Source of the DNA: Saxidomus purpurata
Taxonomy: Eukaryota; Mollusca; Bivalvia; Venerida; Veneridae
NCBI GenBank assembly: GCA_022818135.1
Contig: JAFMSR010000029.1
Coordinates: 124,001 to 188,000 of the forward strand
Direction of reading: 5' to 3'
Length of the DNA: 64,000 nt
Below, piece by piece: positions 46,179 through 57,369 of the stretch. Each line of letters starts with the position of its first letter. Within the stretch, counting starts at the first letter, position 1. The notes below the pieces were generated by a model. It was given only the letters and a program-made list of their open reading frames with translations, had not been told where the DNA came from and searched no databases. Made by a program: the position numbers and the translations under genes.

Positions 46179-47123
46179 ATGCCTATACATAAATGTAAGG
46201 ATTGTGGAAGGATTTATCAGCACCAAAAGAGTCTGAGTAGACACATTAAAGAAAAACACAAAATGATTGAACACTGGCTGTGTGTACAAAGTGATTGTTC
46301 ATCTAAGTTTATAAGGAAAAGTTACCTTTCTAGACACCTAGTATTGAAACATGAATTTACAGCAATAGAAGCCAGAGAACTTGCCCTTTCTGCTCGTCGC
46401 GGAGACGTATCTACGACGTCATCAAACTATTATGACGACGTAAGTGAAGATGACTCCGCATTTGACATTTTAGCAGAGTTAGATGAATTAAGGAACGGAG
46501 GAGATCCTGGCGCTTTCAAGGAAACGATAAAAGAGTTTGATATTACCTTATTGTCTGAACAACAAGTTATAGATGATATCGTACTAGAAGAGCCAGAGTG
46601 TGAAATTAGTGTTGGTGACGGAGATGTTAGCCATGTGGATAGTGTAATAAGTGAAAATTGTGAAGTAAGTGTTTCGGCTGATGTATGTTCCAATGATGTA
46701 GAAATTGAGTGTAGCGTAAGTGATAAAAGTGATGGTGGTAGTGCTTCAAAATGTTGTGTGCGAGATTATAGCGATATATCGTCGGCTAGTGAAGTCGGAA
46801 GTGTTAGAATACATACTGATATTTCGCGTACTTCAAGTGTTAGCAGTGTTTTGTGTAGTGGCGATAATGATGTTGAAAGTGATATTGAGAGTAGTACTGT
46901 TAGTAATAATGTTGAAAGTGATAGTGATAATGTTATTGAAAATGACATAATTGTAATAAGTGATGATGAAGAAGATGAGCTAAATATCTGTACGGATACA
47001 ACAACGACACGACGTGTGTGTTACTGGACATACACCGTTAGAAAGATTTTCACTTATAACGGAGACACTGTTGTGCATGAACAAATGAACACTAGCATTG
47101 ATTCATGGAATTACAAAACATAA
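46179..47123 (+). CDS. Two-finger C2H2 zinc-finger protein encoded in the retrotransposon (ORF3)
   Basis: An intact 314-codon ORF, ATG at 46,179 (GGAAAATGC), stop at 47,121-47,123, sits between pol and the 3' LTR. Finger 1 is C6-x2-C9-x12-H22-x4-H27; finger 2 is C35-x4-C40-x12-H53-x4-H58. Both contain the usual aromatic and Leu core positions (LSRHIKEKH, LSRHLVLKH). Residues about 75-256 form a low-complexity Ser/Asp/Glu/Val-rich acidic tail, probably disordered. Residues 257-267 (IIVISDDEEDE) fit a SUMO-interaction motif with acidic flank. A short C-terminal segment (YWTYTVRKIFTYNGDTVV) looks folded. The design suggests a nuclear DNA-binding regulator acting on the element LTR or host chromatin. 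There is no transmembrane segment, so it is not an envelope protein. It is uninterrupted although Gag-Pol is broken. Origin by host-gene capture is an inference. Confidence 0.85.
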   Translation: MPIHKCKDCGRIYQHQKSLSRHIKEKHKMIEHWLCVQSDCSSKFIRKSYLSRHLVLKHEFTAIEARELALSARRGDVSTTSSNYYDDVSEDDSAFDILAELDELRNGGDPGAFKETIKEFDITLLSEQQVIDDIVLEEPECEISVGDGDVSHVDSVISENCEVSVSADVCSNDVEIECSVSDKSDGGSASKCCVRDYSDISSASEVGSVRIHTDISRTSSVSSVLCSGDNDVESDIESSTVSNNVESDSDNVIENDIIVISDDEEDELNICTDTTTTRRVCYWTYTVRKIFTYNGDTVVHEQMNTSIDSWNYKT

Positions 47124-47276
47124 ACGATTTACATTATATTTGATATTGACTTAAGTATATTCTTTTGTATAATTTGATTTTCTGTTTCAGAATAGACTTT
47201 GTGACTAGAAAGCACTGTATTATGCTTAATGTCTTTACACATAAAATTCAATTTGTATGTTAATTTCCGGCGGGAA
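47124..47276 (+). promoter_or_regulatory. ORF3 3' flank and weak polypurine tract
   Basis: The sequence just before the 3' LTR is TTTCCGGCGGGAA. The purine run is short and interrupted (GGCGGGAA), unlike the long polypurine tracts of many LTR elements. It is the only candidate plus-strand primer site by position. Confidence 0.4.
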
Positions 47277-47722
47277 TGTCGTGAACATCACGATTTAAGT
47301 TACACTATATTAACGTAATGGTAACATTAACTGCGTATAACATACTACTGACGATGTTAGTTATATAACTGAGTACATATAGTATGTTACCGACGGTGAT
47401 GGTTCCGTCGGTGTCGTCGTGTTTCACGTTCTTTCTTATATTAAATCATTCCTCTTTCCACGTGTTTTTCATGGGTTTTGTGTTATATATACTATATATA
47501 TATAAGTGCAATTTTCTATAATAAGTAGAGCATTCAGAGCATTTAGAACATTCAGGACATTTACATTTAGAATATAGAAATTAACGTTTATCTATAACAG
47601 ACTTAATAAATGGTTCAAATAGAATCTGTTTGTGTTGGAATAAATTATAAAACTTGGAAATATCATTTATTTGTGCTCTCCATAAAATGTAAAGGAAATC
47701 AAATTCCGATGTGGTCGCCACA
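47277..47722 (+). repeat. 3' LTR (446 bp)
   Basis: It is a direct copy of the 5' LTR with two substitutions and one additional TA dinucleotide in the TATA tract. AATAAA at 47,605-47,610 is the expected poly(A) signal for element transcripts. GTAAA target duplication follows at 47,723-47,727. Confidence 0.95.
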
Positions 47723-47727
47723 GTAAA

Positions 47728-48952
47728 TGAAATAATTTGATAGATGCTATGTTTGACATAGAGACAATACTTTACTGTGGTGAACTATATTGTGAAATCA
47801 TTATATACAATATTAATAATGAATTCTGGATATATGTGCTTAAGCCTTATATGTGCTACATAGACAAGTTGCCTATTGTTACTACAATACAACTACTTAA
47901 TATATATGCCATATATGTATACTAATAACTTCCTCATGAATAGAAATGTATACTTTTACCCTCTTTATACTTTAATGGGATAAGGTTTGTAAAAGATATA
48001 ATTGGTGATACTGGAAGTTTGAAGGTTTAAACCATATAGAAGAAACAACTGGGCGAACACAAAATTTCCTTCAATTTCATGGCATGCCACAAACTGTTAG
48101 TGGGAAATTTGGAAGTAACTAAAGAATCCATAAATCCGAATATAAGTTGTTATATATATCAAATTTTATTAAAGACATACATTAATAAATTCATATATAA
48201 ATTCTTACAGAAAATGAAGATAAACCTACAAGTCAAATTAAATGGGTATCCATGAATGATGATGCTATAAATTGGGATTTAATGTATAGTTATGTGTTTT
48301 AAGTGTACACGAGATAGATCTATACAATAGTGGTTACAGACAAAAATTATACATAGAATTTAAGCAAAATAATGAAATAAAATAATTTACTTCTCTTTTC
48401 TTGCAGGCAGATAGATCCAAGTTTTGTGATTTTTGTTTTTCAATATATCGAATAGAGCTCACATAACATTTGAAACTTTGATAAAACATAAAGCTATTCA
48501 CATTTATATTTTTGTTCTGTTTGTAAAACAGGGAATTAGATATGTATTATACATATACATGTATTTTATCTTTATTTCATAGAGTAGATAGTTACATCAA
48601 TTTTAGTATAGTATTTGAAAAAGCCACAGAGCTTGTTTATAATTATAAATATGTGTTATGAAATGAAATATCATACCCCCTAAAAATGAAAAGAAATTAT
48701 CATCAGACAGTCGAAAATTTAATATAAAACAATATTTATTTATCAAATTAAGAAATGTGTTGTTTGTAATGTTTTTCATTATGGTCAACACACGGAAGTC
48801 ATTTTATGGCGAAGTGCCAGATAAAGTACATGCCTTATGTATAGTACTCATGAATGGAGTCTTTAAAGTGATATTACCGTTCAAAGTGACAATCATGATT
48901 TTAAGTAAAACATTAATCAGTGATTTTAACTTCCAGAATTATAAACATTGCC
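47728..48952. other. No gene recognised
   Basis: Very AT-rich flank of the BEL insertion. No exon or repeat was recognised. Confidence 0.35.
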
Positions 48953-49440
48953 ATTGGGCAAAGGTGGCCCTTTATCGCTTACCGGATACCTACTTATGAC
49001 TACTTGTGACCAAGACAAACCTTCTGACCAATTTACATGATGATTGGAAATAAAATGAGACTTCTAAAGTACCAACAAGGTTTCCTCGGAATTGGCCTGG
49101 TGACCTAGTTTTTAGTCCCCAGGTGATTCACCTTAACAAGTTAACCGGGTGACCTAGTTTTTGACCTCAGATGACCCATACTTTAACGCAACCTACATTT
49201 TATAAAGATAATATACTGACCAAGTTTCATAAAGATCCAATGAAAAACGCAACCTTTAATGCGTACACAAGGTTATCCTATGATATGACTGTGACCTAGT
49301 GCTTTACCCCAGATAATCCATATTCAGACTCGATCTAAATTTCACCGAGATAGTTATTATGATCAGGTTTCATGATGATTCAATGTAAATCCAAAATAAC
49401 TATTATGCATTAATTAAGTTGTTTGACACATCACATCAAA
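48953..49440. repeat. Truncated copy of the GGTGGCCCTnnATCGC tandem-unit element
   Basis: The left end GGGCAAAGGTGGCCCTTTATC is followed by about three units (GGTGACCTAGTTTTTGACC, CAAGTTTCATAAAGATCCAATG) as in the element at 32,186-33,005. The right end with a GGAC array is missing, so it is truncated. Confidence 0.65.
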
Positions 49441-52102
49441 ATACGACTAACTACATAGTGCCTAGTTTCCCAGCAACGTCTAAAGACAGAAGATTATCAG
49501 CGCCATACGGAAAACATGAAACACTGAGTTTGCACATACGGTAGATGATAAACAGACTCAACCACTTTTGACATTCATGAAATTCTGTAAATCTGGAACA
49601 CATTTTCATGATATCATAGATTTACATTGGCTTGAATTTAAGATAACATAGAAACCTGTTAATGGCAACACAATCATTTGTAAAATGAGTGCATACTATG
49701 TGTCTAGATGCTTTTCTCAATAATAATCAATGGCTTATGCTGTTAATTTTAACCGCAAAAAAGTGCAAAATATGCGCAAAATATTCAAAAAAATATATTT
49801 ACGATATATTTCAGGAATAAAAATAAAAATATTCTGCAATTTTTCAAATGTCTTGGCATGCAATCAATTTAATGCGAAAACGATGTGAACTTTGAGTTTT
49901 GATAATTGTTTGGCTATCTAAAAGAGTTTTAAAACTTAAAATATCTTGTGTTTTAACACAGTTACAATCGTTAAAATGCACAATCTACCGGCTTGTGCCC
50001 AACCGCGTTATGTCTCATCTGTAGAAAATATTGCGTAAGACTAAGATTGTTTCAAAGATGATCTCCCCTATAATGTTGGCTATTAATACATAATCTAGAT
50101 ATTTTGACAGGACCACTGAATGGTTCTACTGGGCTGATATACCGGTATATAAAAACACATGAACATTACAAGCAATTTCAGTGAATTTATATCCTCCGCC
50201 AAATGAAACAAATAACTGAAAAAGAACAAGTGGAAAGTGTATTGGTCTGTCTGTTTCAGATAATAACTAAGAAGTTTTAGATGAAGACTATGTTGTTGGA
50301 GTGCTTCTATATCTTTACAAACGGTACTACAAAGGGGTGTGGAATTACTTTTTCCAACTTGTCTGACATGGGAAATTTTGCCCACGGGCAAGTGGATTGT
50401 TCTGTCCCGGAAGTAAAAAAAGAAAAACGAAATAAACAGTGAACGATAGCACTGTTCAACCCTCTCGAGCTTTTTGTAGTATTAGGAAAACCAATATTTT
50501 TATCTAGATCAAGCGTAGATTCTCGTTCGATGCGGTGAAACGTACTGCATCGAAAATAATCCGCCATATTACCTCATATCCTTTCCGTTACCGTAGCCGC
50601 TTCATACTTGAAAACCGGGGATTCCCAGTACCGGTATTACACACCAACGAAGCACCTTAGCCGCCTAAAATGTACCAAATATTCTGTGCTCCTGAGTATT
50701 GATACCGTACAGAGAAAGAGTACCATTAGTTTTGAGAATTATGTGATATCAATTTGAAAACTAATGCACACTGCAAATTCGTTCAATAAAATCAATGATG
50801 AGATAACCAACATTAATCATTTCATCATATAATGCAATTAAATATGTGCATCAATTAAATCTAAAATTCTGTTTAAATGGTAGTGTTAAACACAGCTTTA
50901 GATATCAAAATACAAGCCAAACAACAAACATCTACGGGATGTGGGGTATATTAAGGTAACTTTTTGCTTTCTACAGAACGTGTCCATTATGGCGTATAAA
51001 CAAACTTGCCTCACAAAAAAATCAAAATGCGCATGTGCTAGTCACAAGTGCAATAAAATCGTAAGCACTCCTTATTATAAGTACAGTTACAACGTCATAA
51101 CATGAGCCAAGAGACAAGGACGTACTGTCAAAATAGTAATGCAGAAGAGATATACCCATATAGTAACTAACATATGTAAACATCCTTTACTGACATTCGT
51201 CGCGAAAATGTTTTCCCGAATAAAGGTCACTTAGAACTTTTTCTTATTCATCCTTGATTGACTGCAATGCATTATCACTTATATTCAAAACCTGTTGTAT
51301 TTTACTTAATGCAAATACACCATATTATAGTTTTAACCGTCAGATTTATCACATATTGCTTACGCATTAAATGTTACGTCTGCAGAAGTTTTGTTACTAA
51401 AGTAAAACAACAACATAGAAAATATACCCGGCAAAAAGATGCAAACGCCGATGTCCTCGTGAGTATTGCATTATTAGCCATGTATGTATATGTATTTGTC
51501 AAAGTTCTAACCAATACCAATACAACAATACCATTTCATGCTTAATGTGTTCCTTTTTTTTCTTACAAACTTCTTCTGATTCCGTTGAATTGGACTTCAA
51601 AAAGGTTGATGATGAGTGTAAATTTGTAAATACTAAATGCTGTGATAACTTTGGAGGCTATACGCACTATTAAACGTGAAATTTTAATCTGTTACATATG
51701 TAATAGGTCATTAAAAACTGGAGTGAATTTAATTTTTTTAATTGAATGACTATTAAATGGGGCAATAGAAATACACATTAAATGAATTTCATTTACCAGT
51801 AAATATTATGTTAGACAAGTAAATTTACTTTTTAGGAATAGCGTTTTCCTAGTTGTTGCACCGCATTTCCTACAACATTTATAGGCGTACCGTTATGCAA
51901 TAAATCAACACACTTATGTCATTTTTTGTAAGAAATGCAATGTAATGAATTTGATTCCGATGTAAAGATAATAGTTGTTTCTTTAATTGAGGTAATAAAA
52001 AGTTAAAATGGAACCAAGAGTTTCCCCACAAATATTTAAAATGTCAGTGTTTGCATTTTGTTTTGCCGGGTGTATATATATATATCAAACAAATTTACGT
52101 AC
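49441..52102. other. No gene recognised
   Basis: AT-rich sequence downstream, in transcript direction, of the C1GALT1-like exons. A terminal exon of that gene could lie here, but I could not identify its expected conserved C-terminal block. A frame at 50,567-50,307 (-) starts ATGGCGGATTATTTTCG in a locally CpG-containing stretch and could be a first exon. A short plus-strand stretch at 51,560-51,676 reads SSDSVELDFKKVDDECKF. Neither is supported enough to call. Confidence 0.35.
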
Positions 52103-52249
52103 TGCTAAACATAAACCAATTTTTTGATCTTCGTCGAAGCCATCTTCAAAATTGCTATCTTGGAATCCAATGTGTATTAACAGATGAAGAGCGCCCGAGC
52201 TGATGGCGTATCCTGCACCTCCGCTCATATATCCATTTCGCCAACTTTT
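52103..52249 (-). CDS. Core 1 beta-1,3-galactosyltransferase-like, downstream internal exon
   Basis: This 147-bp minus-strand exon follows an acceptor (AGAACCAG) and ends at a GTACGT donor. It encodes KSWRNGYMSGGAGYAISSGA then a DEDQKIGLCL block. YMSGGAGY followed by an acidic ED-x-IGxCL segment is characteristic of the C1GALT1 family, Golgi type II membrane enzymes that transfer galactose from UDP-Gal to GalNAc-Ser/Thr to form the core 1 O-glycan. It starts in phase 0, exactly matching the phase at the end of the exon at 55,647-55,885, so the two join as FHMK|KSWRNG. The intron between them contains a tandem-unit element. The last coding exon was not found in the window. Confidence 0.85.
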
Positions 52250-52897
52250 CTGGTTCTATGTGAAACTTATATCATTTACACATATATTAGTTGTGAAATA
52301 TCTCACCACGATAGAGAGATGTAGTAGATATAGATATAGTAGATATAGATAATATAAGGTCACTGTCTTAGTGTGGTTGAATTTATAAGGCGAGTCGTAT
52401 AAACACTGAAGTGAAACAAGTTGCAAAAATAAAACTTAAAAAGCTAAACACCTTTACATGTTACTGTTATTTGAAGCTATTCTAACCTGAACATGATAAA
52501 CTAAGTGGTATGCATTATTAATTTCTGCGATAGTCATATTTACAACATCGTCAGTCAACACAACATGTGTCATAAACAGTGATGAAGTGAAATTTCACTG
52601 AAAATACATGATTTTAACCCAGTTGTGTGTCATTCAGGTGATAAGCATGATTACTCGCTGTTTGCAGTTAAATATGAAAATTTTGAACATTGATGACAGC
52701 ACCATAAAACTGTATACTATGTGTTATAGGTGCGAGTGGTTGGGGTGTGGTTGATAGTACTGAAGCTGACTGTGGTAAATAGAAATGTCATGTACGTGCT
52801 TAGTGGCTTGATACTGGTTGGTCTGGTAATTGTTGTGATTGCTTGGGCAGATACCTGTAGTGAACAGTTGCGGAAAGAAGATTCAAACATTATTTGT
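52250..52897. other. Intron sequence, no feature seen
   Basis: Part of the intron between the two C1GALT1-like exons. AT-rich with no recognisable feature before the tandem-unit element. Confidence 0.4.
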
Positions 52898-53777
52898 TTA
52901 TCCCCCCGCCGAAGGCGAAGGGGATATTAGAAATGGTCTCCGTCCGTGCGTCCGTGCGTCCGTCCGTGCGTCCGTGCGTCCGTCCCAATTTTGTCCGGAG
53001 CATAACTCCAAAAGTACTTGAGGGATTTTCTTCAAACTTCATACACTGACAGAGCACATTGGTAGAAAGTGCAGTGTGTAAGAACAATAACTCTACCTTG
53101 CCTGCTTTTAGAGTTATTCCCCTTTATCAGATTTACTTTAAAAGTTTTGTCCAGAGCATAACTCCAAAAGTACTTGAGGGATTTTCTTCAAACTTAATAC
53201 ACTGACATAGCACATTGGTAGGAAGTGCAGTGTGTAAGAACAATAACTCTACCTTGCCTACTTTTAGAGTTATTCCCCTTTATCAGATTTACTTTAAACG
53301 TTTTGTCCAGAGCATAACTCCAAAAGTACTTGAGGGATTTACTTCAAACTTAATACACTGACATAGCACATTGGTAGAAAGTGCAGTATGCAAGAACAAT
53401 AACTCTACCTTGCCTACTTTTAGAGTTATTCCCCTTTATCAGATTTACTTGTCCGAAGCATAACTCCAAAAGTACTTGAGGGATTTTCTTCAAACTTCAT
53501 ACACTGACATAGCACATTGGTAGGCAGTGCAGTGTGCAAGAACAATAGCTCTACCTTTCCTACTTTTAGTCAAATAGAAAAATACCATACCTATACTGAT
53601 AATGAACATTAATATAATTTTGCAAACCTTCTCTTCATTGCCTTATTCTTTTTCCACTTACTTGAAAACTGTACTCAGCATGACCATAACTATACGGCTT
53701 TTTAAGGATTTCCTCTCACCAAGTAAAATGTACGAAAGTACAACCTTCAGGTAACTTCTTCCCGGCGGGGGGATTAA
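52898..53777. mobile_element. Element with CCCCCCGCC ends and four tandem units
   Basis: The left end is TTATCCCCCCGCCGAAGG. The right end, reverse complemented, is TTAATCCCCCCGCCGGGAAG. After a (CCGTCCGTGCGT)n tract at 52,938-52,985 come four units of about 153 bp starting near 52,989, 53,144, 53,299 and 53,449 (TTTGTCCGGAGCATAACTCC, AGTACTTGAGGGATTTTC, CAATAACTCTACCTTGCC). The units are very similar to one another, implying recent amplification. The same unit occurs in inverse orientation at 57,370-57,990. It sits in an intron of the C1GALT1-like gene. Confidence 0.85.
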
Positions 53778-55646
53778 CCATGTGTAACATGGCTCTTGTT
53801 TCTATTTGAAAAGGGGACTTTTAGTTAAGAGATGTACTGGAGCAAACAGAAAGTTGCAAACAAACAAGTTGGACATCGATTCAAATATAGGTCATTCGTA
53901 CCAGAGATACAAGGATACAAACTGTTTACAATGATAGGATAACAGGGACACATATCTTTTATTCAAGATTTACTGCCGTCCCGTTAATTCTGGACCAGAT
54001 GTTTCCTGATGAAATGATTAACTCAGTGATTGAATGACTCAAATAAACAATATAGTACCATAATTATCATAAAGAAAGGACTTCCAATCTTCCAATACTG
54101 ACAAACCCCAATGCTACCAGTGAAAAAGAAAGATATTTTAATAGACTTTCTTGTTGATCATTTCACCTATCATATGATGAGCTGTACTGTAGCTGTATTC
54201 ATTTCTCAGTTGAAAACTATAGGAAAGAAATAAGACACACGAGCAGATAAGAGACTTTTATGACTAAAACTTTATGTTTGTGATGCATGGATATAAGTGT
54301 TTTCCGGCAAATTAAATTTTAAGAAGAAATATTTAAATGAAAATGATCACTGAGTGACTCTTAGGTTATAGCACAGTTCATGTTTCAATCACATATTTTG
54401 ATATTTAATCATTTGGTCTGGATCGATTTAATAAAAGATCATGCTTGGGATAAATTTACTTCAAGTTCAACAACAGTCGTTTATCAGAAGATGAAGCACG
54501 CGTTTTTCTTAAATATTAGCAGTTTTTCAGGAATTGAATAAATTGGCACAAACTTGCAACATTTATTTCAATTTAAAACCTCTATCAAGAGCTTTGTGAA
54601 TGATACAAACATTGTTTTGTGGAATTAACATGTATTTCTTGACTAAGCAAAACAGTTTCTTTACTCCCATATTGAGAAACGAACCAGGGTTTATCAGTGT
54701 CTCTGTCAGACAGTCGTGTTATCCTGCATCTAGGGTACAATAAAGAACGGGTGTTCATCCTAGAAAAATCATCTTGTCTTTTAGCAGAATGGGTTGTGTT
54801 TTATCATACGTTTATGTAAAATAAATTTTAAGCAAAAACCTTGTGTGTTACAGCTGGTGCATATACATTCAATTTTCTCCCCGATTCCAGTTCATTTTAG
54901 TTAAATGTAGATACATTTACTGTAATTATTTTGGCACAGAGAGAACGATTAAAAAAAGTAAAAAATCAATTTAACAGTTTTAGACATCATTTTCTTAATT
55001 CAGGAATATTTATGATTAGATCTATTTAAGTATTCTTAAAATTACATCTGTTAATGTTGAAAATTAGATAAGTATATAAAAGAAAACTCAGGTTTGTATT
55101 TTAATTGTATCAGCAGTTTAATCAATATTTGTCTGCAGGTACTTCATGACCGACAAACTAAGTCATGAAAGTAATCCTTCATCAGCTGTTGCTAAGGCCA
55201 ATGAGGAAATATTTCGTAAAGCTGTCCTAAATGATTAAAGACTTGCCGTTCATTTTTTTATTTTGCACAAAATGACAATATTAATACTAGCTATTAAATG
55301 ACACATTGATATGAGTTTAAATGTTTTAAGATTGCCTTTATAGTCGATTTAAAGCTTTAAAATGGCGGCTAAAAACAGAATGTCAGTATGACAGGCCGTT
55401 GCCTTGTCGTGTAAAGCTTTCCTGTCGTGTAAACCTCATGTTTATACGACAGGCCGATTTTGTACAAATAAAGCAGTAATGGTATGATAAAACTCGTTAC
55501 ATTATTTTTTAGCTTCCTGGCTATCTAATTAAATATAAATGTAATTTTAATTATCAAACGCCATAAAACTAAGGTTTCGTTCATATTTTCTTTCAAATAG
55601 CTAAGCCAACATGAAAATCTAAACAATGCATAAACCCTTTCCGTAC
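53778..55646. other. Intron sequence, no feature seen
   Basis: AT-rich remainder of the intron between the C1GALT1-like exons. Nothing further was recognised. Confidence 0.4.
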
Positions 55647-55885
55647 CTTCATGTGAAAACCAAGATATCCGGGTTTCTTCGGATCTGCATGTGATAGAAG
55701 ATATCGTAAATTCTCAACAATAATGTAGGTGTCGTCGTCAGATTTCAATATCCAATCAAAATTGTTGTTATATGTATGGTAGACATATTGAAGAGCGTAT
55801 CTAACTTTTGCAGTTAAATGTGCCCGACTTTCCGGAACGGGAACATACAAAACGTTTTCGTCTTTTTGTGACTTCTCGGTTCGGC
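55647..55885 (-). CDS. Core 1 beta-1,3-galactosyltransferase-like, catalytic internal exon
   Basis: This 239-bp minus-strand exon begins after ATTTATACAG and ends at a GTACGG donor. It encodes ENVLYVPVPESRAHLTAKVR, YALQYVYHTYNNNFDWILK and SDDDTYIIVENLRYLLS, then KKPGYLGFHMK. The SDDDTY motif (about 55,725-55,742) is the DxD-type metal and nucleotide-sugar site of GT31 enzymes. HLTAK and the spacing to DWxLKxDDDTYxIVENLRY fit C1GALT1 rather than other GT31 members. The exon is intact and in phase with 52,103-52,249. The ATG that could extend it upstream lies in intron sequence and is not the start. The N-terminal membrane-anchor exons must lie upstream, probably beyond the window. Confidence 0.9.
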
Positions 55886-56479
55886 CTGTATAAATGAAAA
55901 TGACAAAATAATACAAATAATTAAAAGAAAAAGCAAAAGCAATGTCCACACTCATTGATATATTTGCGGGCGCATGCTTACCTTTTGAGTGTTGCTTGTT
56001 AAGTTTTGTAGTTTAAAGCCAAATGCAATATGAGTAAGTTGGACTTGTAAGGATTAAGGAAGCATTGCGTTATGACACGTCTGCTGGTTTATGCACATAC
56101 TATAAAAACACTTATTATAAATTTTTAACAAATGGAACATAGCAATAGCTGTCATTTGTAAGAGACAAATGCCCCCGAAGTGGTGTCTTACAGTTTGTGA
56201 CCTTGACCTTCAAGGTCTCGACATGGTTATTGTGCACGACTCTTTATCTTCATGTGTTAAACATTTGTGCCAATTTGTTTTAAAATTCAGTCTGAACAGG
56301 AAAAATGCGTAAAGCTTCATCAAACTTTATTATATTTTTTCAGCAAGAGCAATTATTTACCTCTTTATTGTCTTTGTCTTGTACTTGACTATATTTCGTA
56401 TTTGTATGTATGCATTTTAGAGTTTTATCGTTTGTACCGTATAATTCATATGACCAACGCAAGAGTTTAGTTATTTAAG
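55886..56479. other. No gene; short repeat fragment
   Basis: Probably intron of the C1GALT1-like gene. A fragment at 56,170-56,300 (ATGCCCCCGAAGTGGTG, GTGACCTTGACCTTCAAGG, AACATTTGTGCCAA) resembles the tandem-unit element at 4,752-5,438. Confidence 0.4.
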
Positions 56480-56862
56480 GTTTGTAGTTTATAGTTGATA
56501 CAAATTTATTTTAGCTTGATTGTGAAGAAGGCTTGAGCTCATCGAGTCTCTTTGAGTCCGCTTCCTGGAAAAAGCAGTACTGGTGTCATATGAGGAGGTA
56601 CGGTCGTGACCCCAGTGGGTTTCGAACCCGCAACCTCCGGTTTTTAAGTTTGGGGAAAATGCAAAATACAGACAGCGTCCCATTTCCTCAGACACTCCTG
56701 GTTCTCAAACATGTCCGGTGTACAGTACCGATTCATCAGACATCGGTTTTAGGTCTCATCCGACAGACCATTAGTTATGTTAGTGGAGGAGCGGGGGATC
56801 GAATCTGCGATCCCTGTATTACCAGTCCAGCACGTTAACCACTAAACCACTGATCGGCTCCT
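56480..56862 (-). mobile_element. SINE-family copy with two tRNA-like heads
   Basis: On the minus strand a tRNA-like head (GATCAGTGGTTTAGTGGTTAA, then GCAGATTCGATCCCC) starts at 56,862. A second B-box-like sequence (GCGGGTTCGAAACCC) lies near 56,625. The tail (AAGCCTTCTTCACAATCAAG, CTAAAATAAATTTG) matches the other SINE copies. It may be a dimeric form or one SINE nested in another. The frame at 56,533-56,838 is its shadow. It is likely intronic to the C1GALT1-like gene. Confidence 0.7.
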
Positions 56863-57369
56863 AAATTCGGATGGGAAAAGGCACTTTCTATATGCTCATA
56901 GTGTAATCAACCATCAATCAATCAAAACTGTTTATCACACCTAATTCGCCATTGCATGATTTGGGCATTAATATGCACATCATGGCTATTATTATCTTGT
57001 CATCTACCCTTTCAACAACTAAGAAAGTTTTCATATCTAAGACAAAAACAATACTGTTGTGGCATTTATCATAATTGAGTAATTCATGTCAATTGACTGC
57101 AGACAAAGAATTTAAAATCTGTTTAGCGTCTCAATTATTATCAAATATGATTTGTTAGAATATACCATCCTTTGTTAGCTTAAAGATGTTTGCATACATT
57201 CTACTGAAATCAATAATAAGCCAACAATAGAAGTTGATTATATTGTAACTCCAAATTGCTCTTGTTAGTATCATTTGTTGATTTTTTAAATATGTCTTTT
57301 TTTCTTTGAAATCATTTAAGTAACATTCCAAGCAAAAATATATAATTGACCAGCAGACAAAATAACTTT
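56863..57369. other. No feature seen
   Basis: AT-rich sequence without recognised features. Confidence 0.35.

Larger units (their letters stand above)
39642..47722 (+). mobile_element. Complete BEL/Pao LTR retrotransposon with an extra zinc-finger ORF
   Basis: An 8,081-bp element is bounded by direct repeats that start TGTCGTGAAC and end CGCCACA, and flanked by GTAAA on both sides (39,637-39,641 and 47,723-47,727). The internal order is primer-binding site, Gag, zinc knuckles, retropepsin, reverse transcriptase, RNase H, integrase, then a 314-codon C2H2 zinc-finger ORF. The pepsin-type DSGSQ motif, the order RT before integrase, and the DUF1759-like Gag mark the BEL/Pao superfamily. Gag-Pol is disrupted by TAA at 40,673, TAA at 42,263 and a frameshift near 43,970, so this copy is probably non-autonomous for replication. 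The LTRs differ at two bases and one 2-bp indel, implying a recent insertion. Internal sequence is GC-richer than the flanks. Confidence 0.95.

Noticed and set aside
46179..47123. Envelope gene in the BEL element
   Set aside because: The product has zinc fingers and an acidic tail, with no signal peptide, membrane anchor or glycoprotein-like cysteine pattern.
50307..50567. Minus-strand frame starting MADYFRCSTFHRIERES
   Set aside because: The start context is plausible, but there is no recognisable domain, no clear donor and no supporting exon.
56533..56838. 101-codon plus-strand frame
   Set aside because: It lies wholly within a minus-strand SINE and shadows its tRNA-like heads.
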